In this document: in pieces, positions 41,789 through 49,784 of the stretch
Numbering within the stretch: position 1 is the stretch's first letter
Layout of the letters: each line of letters begins with the position of its first letter
From: DAIQNV01 sp036788215
Lineage (GTDB): Bacteria; Planctomycetota; Phycisphaerae; Phycisphaerales; UBA1924
NCBI GenBank assembly: GCA_036788215.1
Contig: DAIQNV010000015.1
Span: 1 to 53,199, forward strand
Direction of reading: 5' to 3'
Length of the DNA: 53,199 nt
Position numbers and translations under genes: made by a program
The notes under the pieces: generated by a model
The model's database searches: none
Told to the model about the DNA's origin: nothing
What the model saw: only the letters and a program-made list of their open reading frames with translations

Positions 41789-44700
41789 TTACCGTTTTCG
41801 CCCCCGTCGATCCTCTTTATTCAACTCAATCGCCACCCCCCCGATCAGGCGGACGCTGTCGTCGCCCAGGACCTGGGCCAGGTCGCGGACCAGGGTCGGT
41901 GACATCGACACCTTGGGTGTCGCCCCGGGCTGGAGGGTCACCCAGGCGTCACCGGTGTGCACGACGAAGTCGACCGGCACCGGGGAGCGGGCCTCCGCGA
42001 GCACGCCGTTGCTGGTTCCCTCGACAGCCGCGCCGTTCCCGTGCTGGACGAGCGTGTCGCGGAGACGGGGGAGGGTGACGGAGGCGGTGCCGTTGATGCG
42101 GACCTCGCGGAGGACGAGCCGGAGCGTGCCCCGCTCGAGGGGGCAGCCATCGATCGGGACGAGACGGTCGACGACGATCTGGGGCTCGCCCCGCGCGTGG
42201 TCGACGCGCCCCATGACGAAGACGGGCTTGTCGCCATCCTCCCCCTCGACCAGGTGCCCGAACTGGGCGAAGACATTGGCGAAGAGCACCGCCTCGGCGG
42301 TGCCCGTCGTGTCCTCCATCGTCAGGACGGCCATCTTCTGGCCGGCTGCGCGCCCGGTCTTGCAGACGATGATGCGGGCGGACTGCACGAGCGCGGGAAC
42401 GATCACCCGCCGGTCCTGGGGCAGCTCGCGCAGGCGGGCGATGGTGAGCTCCGTGAAGGCCCGGGCCCAGGCGGACCACTCTTCCAGGGGGTGGCTCGAG
42501 ACATAGAAGCCCAGCGTCTCCTTCTCCTGGCGGAGCGTCTCGGACTCCGACCAGGGCGCGACGCGGACGAGAGGCGTGGCGCTCGGCGCCGTCTCCGCAG
42601 CGGGCGCCTCGTCGCCCCCGAAGCCGAAGAGCTGGCTCTGCCCTGCCGCTTTGTCCGCCGCGATCTTCTGGCCCGCGCTGACCGCGCCCTCGATCGACGC
42701 GACCACGCTCGCCCGCTCGTCGCGGGCGTGCACCGCATCGAAGCAGCCGGACTTCACCAGCGCCTCGATCGTCGCCTTGTTCACCGTGCCGGGGGGGACG
42801 CGCTCGCAGAAGTCGTAGATGGACTCGAAGGGGCGGCGCTGCGCTTCGCCTGGAGACGCAGAGACGGAGAGACGAAGAGACGGAGTGCCTTGCTCCGGAC
42901 CCGCTTCGTCTCTTCGTCTCTCGGTCTCTCCGTCTCTTTCCCTGATGATCGCCTCGATCGCCTTGGTGCCCGCGCCCTTGATGGCCCGCATGCCGAAGCG
43001 GATGTGCCCGTGGGCGGAGTCGCGGGGCTCGTCCTCATCGAAGACGACGCCGAAGTCGGCCTGCGACAGGTTCACGTCGGGTGCGCGGACCTCGATGCCC
43101 TGGCTGCGGACCTCGCCGGTTTTCGGATCAATCGCCCGCGTCTTCTTGCAGTCCTCGAGGTAGGGCAGCCAGTCGGCGACCTTCTGCGCCTGGCTCTCGA
43201 AGCTCAGGAAGGCCGCCATGAACTGGCGGGGGAAGTAGGTCTTCAGGTACGCGGTCTGGTACGCGACGATGGCGTAGCCCGTCGAGTGGCTCTTGTTGAA
43301 GCCGTAGCCGGCAAACTTCAGGATGAGCTCGAAGAGGTTCTCGGCGCCCTTTTTATCGAGGCCCTGCTTCTCTGCGCCCTCGATGAACTTGGGACGCTCG
43401 GCGTTGATGACCTTCTCTTTCTTCTTGCTGATCGCCTTGATGAGCCCGTAGGCGGCGCGGAGGGGGATGCCGCCCAGCTCGTGGACGATCTGCATCACCT
43501 GCTCCTGGTAGACCATCACCCCGTAGGTGTCGGCGGTGAACTTGTCGACGATCGGGTGCACCTGGGGCACAGCCTGCTGGCCGTGCTTGCGCGCGTTGTA
43601 GTCGGGAATGAGGTCCATCGGCCCCGGGCGGAAGAGCGCGTTGGCGGCGATGAGATCCTCGAGCCGGTCGGGCTTCATGTCGAGCAGCAGCCGGCGCATG
43701 CCGCCGGATTCGAACTGGAACACGCCCGTGGTGTCGCCCCGCTGGAAGAGGGCGAAGACGCGGGGATCCGTGTACGCAAGGCGGTCAAGGTCCAGGGGAT
43801 GAGCAATCGGCGCGGCTTTCCCCTTCGTGGCTTCGTGGCTCCGTGGCTCCGTGGCTTCCTTCGCGTCGAAGTCCTCACCGCGGCCGACGGCCTCCCACAC
43901 CCCCCGCTCCCCCAGCGTCGTCCGAATCAGCTTCTTTGCCCGCTCGATGATCGACAGGGTCCGCAGACCCAGGAAGTCCATCTTCAGGAGGCCCATCTTC
44001 TCGCAGGTCGGGCCGTCCCATTGCGTGATGGCGTCCTCGCTGCCCGACTGCTTGTAGAGGGGCACCACCTCGTGCAGCGGGCGGGTCGCAACGATCACCC
44101 CCGCGGCGTGCACGCTCGCGTGGCGGGCCTGGCCCTCGAGAACGCGGGCGGTGTCGAGGACGCGCTTGACATTGGGGTCGCGGTCCTGCCAGGCCTTGAG
44201 CTCGGGCTCCTGGGCGAGAGCCTTGTCGATGGTGATCTTGAGCTCTTCCGGGACGAGCTTGGCCAGCTTGTCCGCGTCCGCCAGCGGGATCTCGTGCACG
44301 CGGCAGACATCGCGGATCGCGGCCCGGGCCTTGAGCGTACCGAAGGTGATGATCTGCGCGACATGCCCGTACTTGCGGCGGACATAGTTGATGACCTCGC
44401 CCCGCCCGTCTTGGCAGAGGTCGATATCGATATCGGGGTACTCGTTGCGGTCGGGGTCGGTGAAACGCTCGAAGAGCAGCCCGTAGCGGACCGGGCAGGC
44501 GTTGGACAGGCCCAGCACGTACCCCACCATGGTGCCCACGCCCGATCCACGCGCGATCGCGGGGATGCCCTGCTCGCGCCCCCACTGCACGAAGTCCCAC
44601 ACGATCAGGAAGTAGGCCGAGATCAGCTTGTCCGCGAGGATCTTCAGTTCGCGGTTGAGCCTCGCCCACTTGTCGAACGCGTCGGTGTCGATCCCTTCGT

Positions 44701-45973
44701 CGCTCCGTCGCTCCGTCGCTTCGTCGGTCCCCAGGATGTACTCGTGCCGGTGCTCCACGATCGTGGGCCCGTACCGCCAGACCATGCCCGCCTCCGCGAG
44801 CAGGCGCAGGGCGCTGTCGCAGTCTTCCTTGAGCCTTTCCTGTTCCAGGCCCGGGTCGGTCGCGGGCTCGAGCTCGAAGCGGGAGCAGAAGTCGGTGTAC
44901 CACCTGGAGAGGTCGCCCTTGTACGCCGGGTCCGCGTGCCGGGGCATCTCGCCCTCGGGCGGGCTCTTGACGATCACGACCGGCGCGTGGTTGGCCCCGA
45001 TCGGCAGCTCGACATCGCAGCGGTCGGCGATGCGCTTGGTGTTGAGCAGGGCCTCGCGACCAGCGTCCCCGTAGTCGGCGTTGTTGTACTCATCGTCGCC
45101 GAAGAGGTCCCACATCTCCTCCGGGCTCTTCACGTAGAGCTCGGTGGAGTACTTCATCTTCTGGCGTTCTTCGTCGAACTTGCTCTTGCCCAGGCTGATG
45201 CAGACGAGCGAGTCGTGGGCGTCGTGGTCCTCCGCCCGCAGGTAGTGGCTGTCGTTGTCGCACACCAGGGGCAGGTCGAGCTCCCGCGCCAGGCGGATCA
45301 GGTGCGGGTTGATCGCGATCTGCTCCGCGACATGGTGCTGCAGCTCGATGTAGAAGCGTGGCTCACCCTTCTCATTGGGCTTGAAGACCCGGCTGTGCCA
45401 CGCGCAGACATCGACCGCCGCCTTCCAGTGCGACTCGTCCTTCGTCTGCTCGTAGCGAACGAGGTGGAAGGCGATCTCCGACCCCAGGTGCCCGTTGATC
45501 GCGATGAGCCCGTCGGCGCAGCGCTCCAGGATCTCCCGGTCCATGCGGGGCTTGAAGTAGAACCCCGTGAGGTAGGCCTCGGAGCCCAGCTCCATCAGGT
45601 TGTTCCAGCCGGTCTCGTTCTCCGCCAGCAGGACGAGGTGGAACCCGCCATCCGCGACGCCGGTGTAGGTCCGGTCCCGACGGTCGCCCGGGGCGACGTA
45701 CGCCTCGCACCCCAGGATGGGCTTGATGCCCACCGCCCGGGCCGCCTCGTAGAACTGCACCGCGGCGTGCAGGTTCCCGTGGTCGGTCACCGCGACCGCA
45801 TCCATGCCCAGCTCCTTGACGCGGGCGACCAGCTTGTCGAGCCGGTTGCCCCCATCGAGCAGCGAGTACTCCGAGTGCAAATGCAGGTGCACAAAGGGCT
45901 TATCGCCACCATTCCGATCAGGGGCGATCTTGGGCGCGATACCAGATGCTGTGGTCGTCGTGGGCATGGGCAC
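41789..45973 (-). CDS. dnaE: DNA polymerase III alpha subunit (DnaE1 type) with repeat-derived insertions
   Basis: 1394 residues, about 200 longer than typical DnaE. N-terminal PHP domain (HLHLHSEYSLLDG, AVTDHGNLH, CDNDSHYLR) with most metal ligands. The polymerase core has catalytic Asp residues in YPDIDIDLCQDGRG and the third in LLKMDFLGLRTLSIIE; fingers and beta-clamp regions follow. The C-terminal OB domain (IIVCKTGRAAGQKMAVLTME) is present. It replicates the chromosome in the cytoplasm. Three insertions (about residues 414-425, 706-717 and 1011-1041) are straight translations of tandem eight-base repeats: DEATERRSDE, EATEPRSHEATK, and a longer Arg/Ser-rich stretch. The frame is kept through all of them. 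Start MPMPTTTT follows a possible TACACT -10 box at 45993-45998. Confidence 0.96.
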   Translation of the reverse strand: MPMPTTTTASGIAPKIAPDRNGGDKPFVHLHLHSEYSLLDGGNRLDKLVARVKELGMDAVAVTDHGNLHAAVQFYEAARAVGIKPILGCEAYVAPGDRRDRTYTGVADGGFHLVLLAENETGWNNLMELGSEAYLTGFYFKPRMDREILERCADGLIAINGHLGSEIAFHLVRYEQTKDESHWKAAVDVCAWHSRVFKPNEKGEPRFYIELQHHVAEQIAINPHLIRLARELDLPLVCDNDSHYLRAEDHDAHDSLVCISLGKSKFDEERQKMKYSTELYVKSPEEMWDLFGDDEYNNADYGDAGREALLNTKRIADRCDVELPIGANHAPVVIVKSPPEGEMPRHADPAYKGDLSRWYTDFCSRFELEPATDPGLEQERLKEDCDSALRLLAEAGMVWRYGPTIVEHRHEYILGTDEATERRSDEGIDTDAFDKWARLNRELKILADKLISAYFLIVWDFVQWGREQGIPAIARGSGVGTMVGYVLGLSNACPVRYGLLFERFTDPDRNEYPDIDIDLCQDGRGEVINYVRRKYGHVAQIITFGTLKARAAIRDVCRVHEIPLADADKLAKLVPEELKITIDKALAQEPELKAWQDRDPNVKRVLDTARVLEGQARHASVHAAGVIVATRPLHEVVPLYKQSGSEDAITQWDGPTCEKMGLLKMDFLGLRTLSIIERAKKLIRTTLGERGVWEAVGRGEDFDAKEATEPRSHEATKGKAAPIAHPLDLDRLAYTDPRVFALFQRGDTTGVFQFESGGMRRLLLDMKPDRLEDLIAANALFRPGPMDLIPDYNARKHGQQAVPQVHPIVDKFTADTYGVMVYQEQVMQIVHELGGIPLRAAYGLIKAISKKKEKVINAERPKFIEGAEKQGLDKKGAENLFELILKFAGYGFNKSHSTGYAIVAYQTAYLKTYFPRQFMAAFLSFESQAQKVADWLPYLEDCKKTRAIDPKTGEVRSQGIEVRAPDVNLSQADFGVVFDEDEPRDSAHGHIRFGMRAIKGAGTKAIEAIIRERDGETERRRDEAGPEQGTPSLRLSVSASPGEAQRRPFESIYDFCERVPPGTVNKATIEALVKSGCFDAVHARDERASVVASIEGAVSAGQKIAADKAAGQSQLFGFGGDEAPAAETAPSATPLVRVAPWSESETLRQEKETLGFYVSSHPLEEWSAWARAFTELTIARLRELPQDRRVIVPALVQSARIIVCKTGRAAGQKMAVLTMEDTTGTAEAVLFANVFAQFGHLVEGEDGDKPVFVMGRVDHARGEPQIVVDRLVPIDGCPLERGTLRLVLREVRINGTASVTLPRLRDTLVQHGNGAAVEGTSNGVLAEARSPVPVDFVVHTGDAWVTLQPGATPKVSMSPTLVRDLAQVLGDDSVRLIGGVAIELNKEDRRGRKR
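42853..42943. repeat. Inverted pair of tandem octamer arrays inside dnaE
   Basis: Left arm: four octamers GAGACGNA (42853-42884). Right arm: five octamers of the complementary type, CTTCGTCT twice, CTCGGTCT, CTCCGTCT, CTTTCCCT (42904-42943). The arms can pair into a long imperfect hairpin around a 19-base centre. It encodes about 30 in-frame residues of DnaE. Confidence 0.8.
43823..43854. repeat. Four tandem octamers CTYCGTGG inside dnaE
   Basis: CTTCGTGG twice, then CTCCGTGG twice, followed by a partial unit. Read on the dnaE strand it encodes EATEPRSHEATK. It shares the CTYCGT core with the two other dnaE repeats but ends in GG. Confidence 0.8.
44695..44726. repeat. Four tandem octamers CTYCGTCG inside dnaE
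   Basis: CTTCGTCG, CTCCGTCG twice, CTTCGTCG. On the dnaE strand it encodes DEATERRSDE. Unit length and array size (4 x 8) match the array at 43823-43854. Confidence 0.8.
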
Positions 45974-45992
45974 ACCTTGTGGGGGAACCCCA

Positions 45993-45998
45993 AGTGTA
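45993..45998 (-). promoter_or_regulatory. Possible -10 box of dnaE
   Basis: TACACT on the minus strand, 19 bases before the dnaE ATG, the same hexamer found before trpE. A hairpin-capable stretch with GGGG/CCCC lies between it and the start codon. -35 not recognised. Confidence 0.35.
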
Positions 45999-46232
45999 CT
46001 CGGACCCCCACCGCCAGCCTACCCGGCACACACCCCGGAACGGCGCAACCGACAGGCTCTCCACCCGCTTTTTCGCCCCGTCTTCCCGAGTCCCTGCGAC
46101 CCCCCCCCTCGAGGGCCCGGGGGAGCGATCGGGGCCAGAAACCCTTGGCACGCGGTCCCCCTGAATCGGAGGTTCGTGGAGTCGGGGAGAGGCCCCGGCG
46201 CCACAGACCTCTCGACCACAGGTGCGACCGCC

Positions 46233-46919
46233 ATGCAGATCCACACCGTCCTCTCCGTCGCCGGCATCGCCGCGATCGCTTCCACCGCAGCCGCCGGGCC
46301 CGTGACCTTCGACTATGTCGACCTGGGCGCGGTCGACATTGTCCGCCTCAAGGTGGGCAACGAGGGCTGGAACCGGGTCTACGCCGGCAACATGCTCCAT
46401 GACCTCGACGGTCAGCGGGTCGTCACCTACTGCATCGACCCCTGGCAGGAGGCGAGCACGGGCTCGCACCAGTTCGAGTCGACCGGCCTGATGGGCGCGT
46501 TCGCCGGGGCGGCCAACGCCCCCGGTCTGGTCCGCGCCATCGCTGCAGCAGCGGAGTTCGGGGGCATCGGCCTGTTCACCGCGCCCACGATGGCCCAGGC
46601 CTCGGCCTTCCAGGTCGCGCTCTGGGAGATCATCGGCGACTACGACCCCGAGGTCGGGCGGGCCTCGCTCGACTTTGGCTCGGGCAACATCCGCATCAAG
46701 ACCACCGGCAATGACCGGCTCACCTCGGAGGCAACGGCGATCGCCAACCAGCTCCTCGACGCCGCGGCCCTGGGGGACGTGAGCGGGACCCTGCAGTTCA
46801 CCGCCCTCACCCATCCCGAGCACCAGGACTTCTTCACCGCCACCGTCATCCCGGCGCCGGGCGTCTTCGCCCTCGCGGCGATCGCCGGGCCCTTCGTGCT
46901 CCGGCGGCGCCGGGGTTGA
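46233..46919 (+). CDS. Secreted protein with PAPG-CTERM sorting tail
   Basis: 228 residues. Start MQIHTVLSVAGIAAIASTAAAG is a signal peptide; the frame is open upstream but not protein-like. The mature domain is alpha/beta with YCIDPWQEA, resembling exported PEP-CTERM proteins with a Cys-containing thioester-like/TQXA-type segment (VVTYCIDPWQ), but I am not sure of the family. The C-terminus is VIPAPGVFALAAIAG, helix, RRRRG, the sorting tail of this genome. It is probably displayed on the cell surface after exosortase cleavage. It is divergent from dnaE, 259 bases away. Confidence 0.72.
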   Translation: MQIHTVLSVAGIAAIASTAAAGPVTFDYVDLGAVDIVRLKVGNEGWNRVYAGNMLHDLDGQRVVTYCIDPWQEASTGSHQFESTGLMGAFAGAANAPGLVRAIAAAAEFGGIGLFTAPTMAQASAFQVALWEIIGDYDPEVGRASLDFGSGNIRIKTTGNDRLTSEATAIANQLLDAAALGDVSGTLQFTALTHPEHQDFFTATVIPAPGVFALAAIAGPFVLRRRRG

Positions 46920-46965
46920 CGGGGCGGGGCTGAACCGAGCGCATCCTCCTCTTCTTCCATCGAAT

Positions 46966-46991
46966 CCGCCCCGGGGACAGCCTCGGGGCGG
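46966..46991 (+). terminator. GC hairpin between two plus-strand genes
   Basis: CCGCCCCG pairs with CGGGGCGG around a 10-base loop, 46 bases after the PAPG protein's stop. No T-run follows, so it may be a Rho-aided end or an RNA stabiliser. Confidence 0.4.
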
Positions 46992-47019
46992 TTCGCTGCG
47001 CGCCGGTCGCGGGGCGCGC

Positions 47020-47025
47020 TAGGGT
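47020..47025 (+). promoter_or_regulatory. Possible -10 box for a leaderless small membrane gene
   Basis: TAGGGT ends five bases before the ATG at 47031, with no Shine-Dalgarno between. Confidence 0.3.
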
Positions 47026-47030
47026 TCCGC

Positions 47031-47330
47031 ATGGACCCGTTCAGCGAACAGGCCACCCGCGGATACGCGGCCGCCCGAGAGCGGTATGTCCGCTTCCGCA
47101 CCGGGTTCGGTCGCCCGATGAACCCCTTCGAGCGCGTGCTCTGGGTGGTGGTGGCGCTGCTGATGTTCGGGGCCCTGCTGCTGCTGCTGATCCCGCTCCT
47201 GATCCTGGGCGTGGTCGGCGGGCTGCTGCTGGGCGTCGTGTTCAGCGTCCGCCGGGCCTTTGCCCGGGCCAAGGCGCCGAACGGCCCGCTCGATGGGCGC
47301 GAGAACGTGCGGGTCGTCCGGCGCGACTGA
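47031..47330 (+). CDS. Small membrane protein of unknown function
   Basis: 99 residues: a polar, Arg/Tyr-rich N-terminus, one or two tight hydrophobic helices at about 36-73 (WVVVALLMFGALLLLLIPLL and the next segment), and a basic C-terminal tail. The positive charge after the helices suggests an N-out/C-in or hairpin topology. No motif allows a function. The gene stands alone. Its stop codon lies in the left arm of a short hairpin (GAGGAAG/CTTCCTC, 47329-47351) that may end the transcript. Confidence 0.55.
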   Translation: MDPFSEQATRGYAAARERYVRFRTGFGRPMNPFERVLWVVVALLMFGALLLLLIPLLILGVVGGLLLGVVFSVRRAFARAKAPNGPLDGRENVRVVRRD

Positions 47331-47368
47331 GGAAGCCGCTCTTGCTTCCTCCCGCGCGGGCGCACAAA

Positions 47369-47400
47369 GACGCCCCGCGGCTGCTGAGCCAAGGGGCGTC
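47369..47400 (-). terminator. Intrinsic terminator of the minus-strand PAPG protein gene
   Basis: GACGCCCC/GGGGCGTC stem with an inner GGCT/AGCC stem; on the minus strand TTTGTG follows. It sits 72 bases past the stop of the gene at 47472-48095. Confidence 0.7.
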
Positions 47401-47471
47401 TGCACAGAGTCACGAGACGATCGCGCGACGGGTGGGCCTGGGCCTCCCCCGGGGCGCGGGTCCGCGATGGA

Positions 47472-48095
47472 TCACGCGCGCCGACGACGGGCGGCGAACA
47501 GGCCCGCACCGACCACCGCGAAGGCGGCGCCCGGGGCGGGGATGGGACGGGCGTCGATGGTGAAGCCGTTGAAGATCCCGCTGCTGCCCCAGGCGCCGCC
47601 GCCGTTGGAGCTGAAGCGGTACCCGTCGAACGAGGCGCCGTTGCCGGTGGGCGCGGCGTTGCTGGTCAGACTGTTCCAGATCAGCGAATTGGAGACGGCC
47701 GGTCCGTCGAGAACGAACCAGTAGCTCGCGCCGGCGTCGAGCTGGAAGGCGCCGGCGGTGGTGACGCTGACCACCTGGGCCGACGTGCCCGAAGCGACGT
47801 TCACCGGGCCGAAGGCCGCGAGGAGGGCCCCGGGGTTCCCGCCGACACTGGAGTAGATGCCACCGCTCAGGGCGGCATTCGCGCCGGGGTTGCTGACGAG
47901 GGCGTTCATGGACGTAAAGAACATGTCCATCCCGCCCATGGTCAGGCCGACCGCCTTGGTCCGGTCCGCCAGGTCGGTGCCCAGGCCCAGGTTGGTCCCG
48001 GCGCCTGTGCTGGTGCCCGGAAGGTTGCCCAGGAGGGGCTGCGCCATCACCGAACCGGCGCACAATGCCACAAACGCGGCTGTCATCGTCTTCAT
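47472..48095 (-). CDS. Secreted protein with choice-of-anchor-like domain and PAPG-CTERM tail
   Basis: 207 residues. Start MKTMTAAFVALCAGSVMA chosen because GGGAGAT lies seven bases upstream and a signal peptide follows. The body is Gly/Ser/Asn-rich. The segment ASYWFVLDGPAVSN and a later FDGYRFSSNGGGAW resemble the choice-of-anchor domains found on PEP-CTERM proteins (moderate confidence). The end is PIPAPGAAFAVVGAG, helix, RRRRA. It is probably a surface protein processed by an exosortase. It has its own intrinsic terminator and lies alone between two convergent/divergent genes. Confidence 0.72.
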   Translation of the reverse strand: MKTMTAAFVALCAGSVMAQPLLGNLPGTSTGAGTNLGLGTDLADRTKAVGLTMGGMDMFFTSMNALVSNPGANAALSGGIYSSVGGNPGALLAAFGPVNVASGTSAQVVSVTTAGAFQLDAGASYWFVLDGPAVSNSLIWNSLTSNAAPTGNGASFDGYRFSSNGGGAWGSSGIFNGFTIDARPIPAPGAAFAVVGAGLFAARRRRA

Positions 48096-48418
48096 CGGAG
48101 ATCTCCCTTTTCTCAACCACGCGGGACCGGTTGGTCCCGCCCATCACACGGCCCACGACCGCGTCGGCCCCGGAGGGCCCGAAATCCGCACCCGCTGCAA
48201 GCATGGGCAGCGGGAAAGACAACCAACAACCAACCGGCTCGGAACAAGGCCCGGGTGACGATCGGTACTCAAAGGCTCTCTGTCGCTCGTGGGGTGATGT
48301 GCACGGGGCACACCGGCAGCCGAATGCCGCCGTTTAAAGGTACCCATGGGTAGCGCGGGTTGCAATGGTCTTCACAAAAATCGAGGGTCTCACCGAGGAC
48401 GCGCCGGGCCGGCCCGTT
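48096..48418. other. Gene-free region with perfect palindrome
   Basis: 323 bases. TACCCATGGGTA (48341-48352) is a perfect 12-bp palindrome, preceded by CGGCA/TGCCG arms near 48314-48331. TTTAAAGG precedes the palindrome. These could be control sites for the minus-strand PAPG gene, about 250 bases away, or 3' signals of the aminotransferase gene ending at 48419. No ORF is supportable. Confidence 0.35.
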
Positions 48419-49309
48419 TCAGCCCCGGGCGGTCCGCCAGCGGGCGATCATCGCCCGGGCGACCTCGCCGGGCTGGGCGGTGCCGATCTCCCGGGCCTCC
48501 ACCCCGACGACGGGCAGGATGCCGAAGCCGGAGTTGGTGAGGAAGATCTCGTCCGCGTCGAGCACATCGTCGATCGTGAGCATGCGGCGCTGCACCTCGA
48601 GCCCCGCCTCCTCCGCCCAGCCCAGGACCATGGCCCGGGTGATGCCGGGGAGGGTTGGGCTGGGCAGGCCCCCCGCCCGCTCCTCCCCGCGTGCGATCGG
48701 GGTCATCAGCACATCGCCCTTCACGCAGCAGGCGTTGGCGACGCACGCCCCCGTCAGGTGGTTGGTCACATCGAAGACCAGGGCCTCGCCCGCCCCCCGG
48801 CCCGCGGCGACCTGGAGCTCCCGCAGGCGCCACCAGTAGTTCAGGGTCTTGTGCGAGCTCGTAGGGTCAAAGGGGTTGGCCCGGGCGGTCGCGACGGTCA
48901 CGATCACCCCCCTGTCGAACATCGCGTCGGGGTAGGCGGTGGCGGGCTGGGCGTCGATGAGCACGGTGGGACGCGCGTTGGACTCGCCCTTGGTCTGCAG
49001 CAGGTTGAGGTCGCCCCCGGTGACGGAGAGCCGCACGCGGGCCCGGGGGTGCCCGGCCCGCCGGAGCGTCTCGAGGGCCGCCTCACCCAGGCCCTCCGCG
49101 TTGAGGTCGTCGGAGAGCTTGAGCTCTCGGGCGGAGGTGCCGAGCCTGGTCATGTGCTCACGCAGGCCGATGATGCGGGGGCCCTGATCGTCGTTGACCC
49201 CGGGCATGGTCTCGAAGAGCCCCACCGCGTGCTGCAGCCCGGCGTCGAAGGCGGAGACGGTGGCCTGGGCTCGCTCGGTGAACTGGCCGTTGAGGAAGAC
49301 TTCGGGCAT
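48419..49309 (-). CDS. Class-IV pyridoxal-phosphate aminotransferase (IlvE/PabC-like)
   Basis: 296 residues from MPEVFLNGQF, the family's usual start; no good ribosome site precedes it. PLP Lys154 in SSHKTLNYWW, FDAGLQHAVGLFETM near the N-terminus and the cofactor-phosphate segment LTNSGFGILPVVG are the class-IV hallmarks. Members are branched-chain aminotransferases, D-amino-acid aminotransferases or 4-amino-4-deoxychorismate lyases (PabC). The usual EGSxSN motif is diverged here (LTGACVANACC), which argues against a standard IlvE. A PabC role would fit but cannot be proven. The region upstream is full of repeats. Confidence 0.82.
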   Translation of the reverse strand: MPEVFLNGQFTERAQATVSAFDAGLQHAVGLFETMPGVNDDQGPRIIGLREHMTRLGTSARELKLSDDLNAEGLGEAALETLRRAGHPRARVRLSVTGGDLNLLQTKGESNARPTVLIDAQPATAYPDAMFDRGVIVTVATARANPFDPTSSHKTLNYWWRLRELQVAAGRGAGEALVFDVTNHLTGACVANACCVKGDVLMTPIARGEERAGGLPSPTLPGITRAMVLGWAEEAGLEVQRRMLTIDDVLDADEIFLTNSGFGILPVVGVEAREIGTAQPGEVARAMIARWRTARG

Positions 49310-49365
49310 GGGGGAAGGGTAGGGGGAGGGGGGGTGGGGTAAGGGGTGAGGGGCGATGGGCAGTG
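49308..49365 (+). repeat. G-rich tract with approximate eight-base period
   Basis: Runs of 3-7 G separated by one to three other bases, roughly every eight bases, similar to the octamers at 4795-4842 but less regular. It lies immediately upstream of the aminotransferase ATG. It could also form quadruplexes. Confidence 0.4.
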
Positions 49366-49366
49366 G

Positions 49367-49411
49367 GATCAAGATGGACAAGGTCGAACACAGAGGTTGT
49401 CCATCTTGATC
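49367..49411. repeat. Hairpin repeat, copy A
   Basis: Perfect inverted repeat with arms of 14 (15 counting the closing G-C) bases, 49368-49381 and 49397-49410, around a 15-base loop. A near copy (B) lies 127 bases on, followed by the same trailing bases GTGTCCACCT or ATGTCCACCT. Confidence 0.8.
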
Positions 49412-49494
49412 GGTGTCCACCTTTACCTCAGGCTCTCCCCTTCAGGCCCGGATGAGCCTGACTCGATCCCTCACCCCCGGACGGGGGTGACTCA

Positions 49495-49537
49495 ATCAAG
49501 ATGGACAAGATCAGACACAGACCTTGTCCATCTTGAT
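49495..49537. repeat. Hairpin repeat, copy B
   Basis: Arms of 15 bases, 49495-49509 and 49523-49537, core ATCAAGATGGACAAG. It is inserted between CTCAATCAAG and CCGGGTG, sequences that are adjacent at 52129-52145, so it behaves as a module. Confidence 0.8.
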
Positions 49538-49556
49538 CGATGTCCACCTTCACGCC

Positions 49557-49655
49557 GGGTGGCGTGGTCGATCCGCCGCCAGGCGGACTCGGCCACGAAC
49601 GACCGACGCTCCCCGTTCGTGGCCGAGACGCAGAGCCGTCTCGACCACGCCACCC
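49557..49655. repeat. 99-bp nested inverted repeat containing the 47-bp repeat, copy 1
   Basis: The left half (49563-49609) is copy 1 of a 47-bp element whose own halves pair (CGTGGTCGA...TCGGCCACG, tip TCCGCC-GCCA-GGCGGA). The right half is an inverted, diverged copy: 15-base outer arms (49557-49571 with 49641-49655) and 14-base inner arms (49588-49601 with 49614-49627) are perfect, and only the tip differs. Confidence 0.8.
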
Positions 49656-49703
49656 GATCATGCAGCGCCGGACCACCCACAATCGGGCAGTCCAACCGGG
49701 CCC

Positions 49704-49738
49704 TTGGACTCGCCCCGCGACGACGCCTCTCCTACCCT
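49704..49738 (+). promoter_or_regulatory. Possible promoter of sat
   Basis: TACCCT (49733-49738) resembles the TANNNT -10 boxes near other genes here, 46 bases before the ATG. TTGGAC (49704-49709) is 23 bases upstream, too far for a classic pair. Weak. Confidence 0.3.
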
Positions 49739-49784
49739 CGCATCTCAGGAGCGAGGAAACCCACAGATCAGGGAGGTGTCAGGT

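Noticed and set aside
41957..46402. 1481-codon open frame on the plus strand opposite dnaE
   Set aside because: High-GC shadow of dnaE: composition is Arg/Glu/Val/Gly-driven with no domain, and the minus-strand dnaE motifs are unmistakable.
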